The position numbers and the translations under genes were made by a program. Source: Pseudomicrostroma phylloplanum (taxonomy: Eukaryota > Basidiomycota > Exobasidiomycetes > Microstromatales). Taken from it: a stretch of DNA of 64,000 bases. Positions 62,401-64,000 of this stretch are shown piece after piece. Positions within the stretch are counted from its first letter, which is position 1. Every line of letters starts with the position of its first letter. Under the pieces are notes generated by a model. It had not been told where the DNA came from, ran no database searches, and saw only the letters and a program-made list of their open reading frames with translations. The stretch covers positions 434,001 through 498,000 of the forward strand of contig BCHS01000011.1 of assembly GCA_039545275.1 (NCBI GenBank), given 5' to 3'.

Positions 62401-64000
62401 CAGGGGCACCCGAGGAGGATGAAGTGGCGAGCTTCACATCTGAGAGTACGAGCTTTTCACAAGAGAGCCGTTCCGGGGGAGGGCCTGCATCCTCACAGGC
62501 ACAGTCTGTGACAAGTGCGGCAAGAATGTACTCTCGCAGTAGCCAGCATTCCACTGCCTCTGCGTTGCGCCCTGTACAACAAAGCGAGCAGAAAGAGCTA
62601 GAGGACCTGACCATGCGGCCTGGTGAGGAAGTGCGAATCATCGTCTCCTTCAGCCCTTTGCGAGGCGAGATTGATGAGACGTACTCCGCAGGGCGACTTC
62701 TCGAGCACACCTTCCGGCTCAATCTGGACTATGCCAAAGCTCGAGGTGGGTCGGCCATTGCTGGAGGTGGGTCACGCTTGAGAGGAGGGAAAGAGCGCAG
62801 AACGGTCTTGTGCCGGACGCGAACGTGCACCTCTTTCATCGGCGTCTCGCCCAAGGAGCTAGATCTTGGCGAGACCAACGTTGGGTCGAGAAAGTCAAGT
62901 CAGATCGTCGTTACCAACTACTCGGAACTCAGCGCTCGCGTCGACCTGCGCTTCGTCTCAAAAGTATTGAGCATGTACCGAGACGAGATGACAATACCCG
63001 CCGGTCAAAGCATCCATCTCAGCCTCGACCATTCCCCTCGCCGGGTGAATGCAGCCTACTCCAAGCAAATCACCGTAGCTAATCTGCTGAATCGACGCAA
63101 CGACCAGATCTTTGAGGTACGCAGCAAGAATGTCGACAAGCAGAGGATCAGCTTCCACTCGCTGCTTTACCGGATATTGACGCCCAATGGCTCGAACTTT
63201 CTCGAATTTGGCGACGTCAACATCAATTCATCTCGAATTCGGGCATTCTCCATCGAGAACGTGACGAACGCGAACCTGACACTCGACATCACTACGGCTC
63301 ATCCTGAGGATGTTGGGCTGTATGTCAAAGCGATGCCAGATGAGGTGACCGGCTCTTCCATTAGCGTCCCGACAGCAGCGTCCGACGCCGCTGGAGGCAC
63401 AAAGACTATTCACGCAAAGGGCAAGGGCTACGAAGACCACGAGCCGAGCGGCAGTGTCATGGCTCGAGCTTTGCCCGCGATGTTAGCTGCCGCCAAGGAG
63501 GGCAAGGATGGTCAGCCCGCCATCAAGGCAGCCAAAGGTGCCGAGCTGAAGGAGCGCTTTCTGGAGACGATCTCATCGGACACTCCCGCACACATCCGGC
63601 AAGAGAACACGTCTTGGCGAACTGCGCAAAAGCTGAGTCATTATCGAAAGGACGCTTCATCTCCTGCCGTTGCGCTTGGCGAGCTGCGTGAAGGTGGTCA
63701 GATCAGTGGAGGCGGTAACGGCTCCGGAACGGGCACGCAAAGCAAGAAAGGAGGACAAGTCAATCTTGTTTCGGTTCTGAAAAAGGGTGGCAAAGGTCGA
63801 ACGACCATACCCTTTGGCTGCGGTGTCACCTTCAAAGATCGCACATTGGTGCAAGACTTTGAACCCTTGGACCTCGCCAGCGGCCCGCCCCTAGTAGCCA
63901 AGCGAATCTCGACAAAGAGCCGTTGCTTCCAGCTCCTTGAGCAGCTTGAGACGACGAAGCGTGTCACCAAGAGTGCCATAGGCACAAAGGCTGCGGAGGA
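59442..64000 (+). CDS. large protein with ASH/HYDIN-like repeats (3' end outside window)
   Basis: Open frame from the ATG at 59442 (MSSHSAPSTGNPASRP) to the right edge with no stop, at least 1519 codons, no intron seen. Residues 1-240 are disordered. A first conserved block reads VIFEDLYLNHAPGLQPVRL. At least four immunoglobulin-like ASH/MSP-type strands recur: VVIVDFGDVVAGETVV (about 580), LDFGDCCGGQWTRQLLILRN (717), LDLGETNVGSRKSSQIVVTN (1140) and LEFGDVNINSSRIRAFSIEN (1254). They share the pattern [LV]-D/E-[FL]-G-[DE] then a run of beta residues and an Asn, as in ASPM/SPD-2/HYDIN proteins. Long Ser-rich linkers separate them. Such repeats usually mark centrosome or cilium proteins; a spindle-pole or membrane-contact role here is only a guess. 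Confidence 0.8.
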   Translation, partial: MSSHSAPSTGNPASRPAVRYEAQAAPSEGSRSAAEAKKTAWVGAFERVLGDHPDESAPAERSKASKPAIEVRSPNLEQRGGQGGQQRDSLSAGDWFGNGERGSMSAEGDGTQPSAPKASPRRPVLPSQRSKTLPKPVAGVQEESKPQGPSARGSDQASIPEVASSDNNEARQRPQQAQNASSGLSHKSSNRALRATANSPVPAAPKASSIIRSYAPEPEDEDTSKEHSTALTASLRRAQTISGPSLVEVFSRHQSDKVIFEDLYLNHAPGLQPVRLRNVLEPGKSVLVRLQSDLGHAVSFMRRKRTGPKNELDKLVWPSNTLAWAKGDGLSPGKLRDLRAISTNLEVADSLILEGGASTEIFVIFRPNMISSTLPNPLVPLSNKMSAPSRSSSQSSVATSPRMVTAMTKQPSSDATPATVASPVSKSPNPPGDNGPGSEQSPADNPPRRQDPLATDDEPTEVQGQLSIRAWPLPALQQGAAPTAQSASSLSVDEASAASSESSAASSRPTSNHGSTLSSSGGPSPSTAVTEVSDVEPQAFRLDLSARFCRPQIAMIVRQPGGSLIDLESGVQNIPTHRSGVVIVDFGDVVAGETVVTDLHLLNQSAIDCFWQGRVDCGDDPDISPSVSLTQGDSSEAVKLVLASSDEVPYQPNILVPRSSAKLKLHLRPEQAGHDMEELLVFSNLHNTSNSIRLLVRANVLSAGRDTSLVVESGDTLDFGDCCGGQWTRQLLILRNTANHSLDVALSAQKGHEVRFQLAGVAADTDYEHEGEEIIVGATAASSDGSRSDASAPANASRPESQTSAAELSDILGAGDAHRSLAMELIRTPTHHASTAPGIEPPSFELPESAVFDVEKTPMTLTPQARPPTTNNAHEETDDFDSSSVQSQAGSRPGSPVPQSEMSEVDIHSCGSLALTSAPASSGEGPAKKKSGPKASVLAWREASKASDAGSVDSSAGDEHGQDPSARSISTGWSSTASSRWRRVNSSGAPEEDEVASFTSESTSFSQESRSGGGPASSQAQSVTSAARMYSRSSQHSTASALRPVQQSEQKELEDLTMRPGEEVRIIVSFSPLRGEIDETYSAGRLLEHTFRLNLDYAKARGGSAIAGGGSRLRGGKERRTVLCRTRTCTSFIGVSPKELDLGETNVGSRKSSQIVVTNYSELSARVDLRFVSKVLSMYRDEMTIPAGQSIHLSLDHSPRRVNAAYSKQITVANLLNRRNDQIFEVRSKNVDKQRISFHSLLYRILTPNGSNFLEFGDVNINSSRIRAFSIENVTNANLTLDITTAHPEDVGLYVKAMPDEVTGSSISVPTAASDAAGGTKTIHAKGKGYEDHEPSGSVMARALPAMLAAAKEGKDGQPAIKAAKGAELKERFLETISSDTPAHIRQENTSWRTAQKLSHYRKDASSPAVALGELREGGQISGGGNGSGTGTQSKKGGQVNLVSVLKKGGKGRTTIPFGCGVTFKDRTLVQDFEPLDLASGPPLVAKRISTKSRCFQLLEQLETTKRVTKSAIGTKAAE

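Overview
The window is nuclear DNA of a filamentous or dimorphic basidiomycete. The genes have short introns of about 50-100 nt, nearly all starting GTGAGT, with CTGAC-like branch points. They are compact and lie on both strands. The gene content fits: a PAS/GATA white-collar-2-type light regulator, COMPASS Spp1, a glyoxal oxidase and a fungal-type MBOAT. High GC, short introns and the glyoxal oxidase point to Ustilaginomycotina (smut relatives), but that placement is an inference from general features and no marker gene settles it. I see no transposons, no CRISPR and no viral insertions.

Layout, left to right. 1-2536: 3' part of a WC-2-like PAS+GATA gene. 2995-5246: Spp1, the PHD subunit of COMPASS. 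5862-8393: a serine-rich protein of unknown function. 8547-8664: an intron-containing tRNA-Leu(CAA) with a poly-T terminator. 8932-10777: a triose-phosphate-type sugar transporter. 10927-14261: a five-exon gene of unknown function. 14685-15535: ER-retained FKBP2. 15869-18067: ESCRT-II Vps36. 18242-19701: RNA polymerase III subunit RPC5/Rpc37. 20156-22015: a mitochondrial LETM1-domain protein. 22332-26849: three neighbouring unknown nuclear-type proteins that share one small module. 27308-29473: Ale1-type lysophospholipid acyltransferase. 29824-31483: a serine-rich unknown. 32851-34458: a PlsC-type acyltransferase. 34828-36811: Nse3/MAGE of the SMC5/6 complex. 36947-38653: an ArfGAP. 39095-41071: TAF8. 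42524-45998: a PX/PXB sorting-nexin-like protein. 46391-47538: Tom20. 47971-49815: a secreted GH47 mannosidase. 51356-53315: glyoxal oxidase. 53710-57714: Vps39/Vam6 of HOPS. 57876-58754: an Hsp31/DJ-1-like protein. 59442 to the right edge: the 5' part of a large protein with ASH/HYDIN-like repeats.

Most genes are unrelated housekeeping genes: chromatin and transcription (Spp1, TAF8, RPC5, Nse3), endolysosomal traffic (Vps36, Vps39, ArfGAP, PX protein), mitochondria (Tom20, LETM1-like), lipid remodelling (Ale1-like, PlsC-like) and secretion (FKBP2, GH47, glyoxal oxidase). There are no operons; several divergent pairs share intergenic regions of 300-1500 bp.

The most interesting candidate for something undescribed is the 22.3-26.8 kb cluster. 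Two tandem SPKK-rich paralogues and a third, divergently oriented gene share an ungapped module of about 50 residues (Trp, 31 residues, then Pro-Trp-Ser as PWS), and I cannot assign it to a known family. Other points worth testing are a possible spliced non-coding transcript near 50.3 kb, unassigned splice-compatible frames at 41.5-42.3 kb, a 10-nt microexon in FKBP2, stop-free 3n introns, and an out-of-frame acidic-tryptophan tail behind the ArfGAP. Exon joins were worked out by hand from splice consensus and frame, without transcript data.
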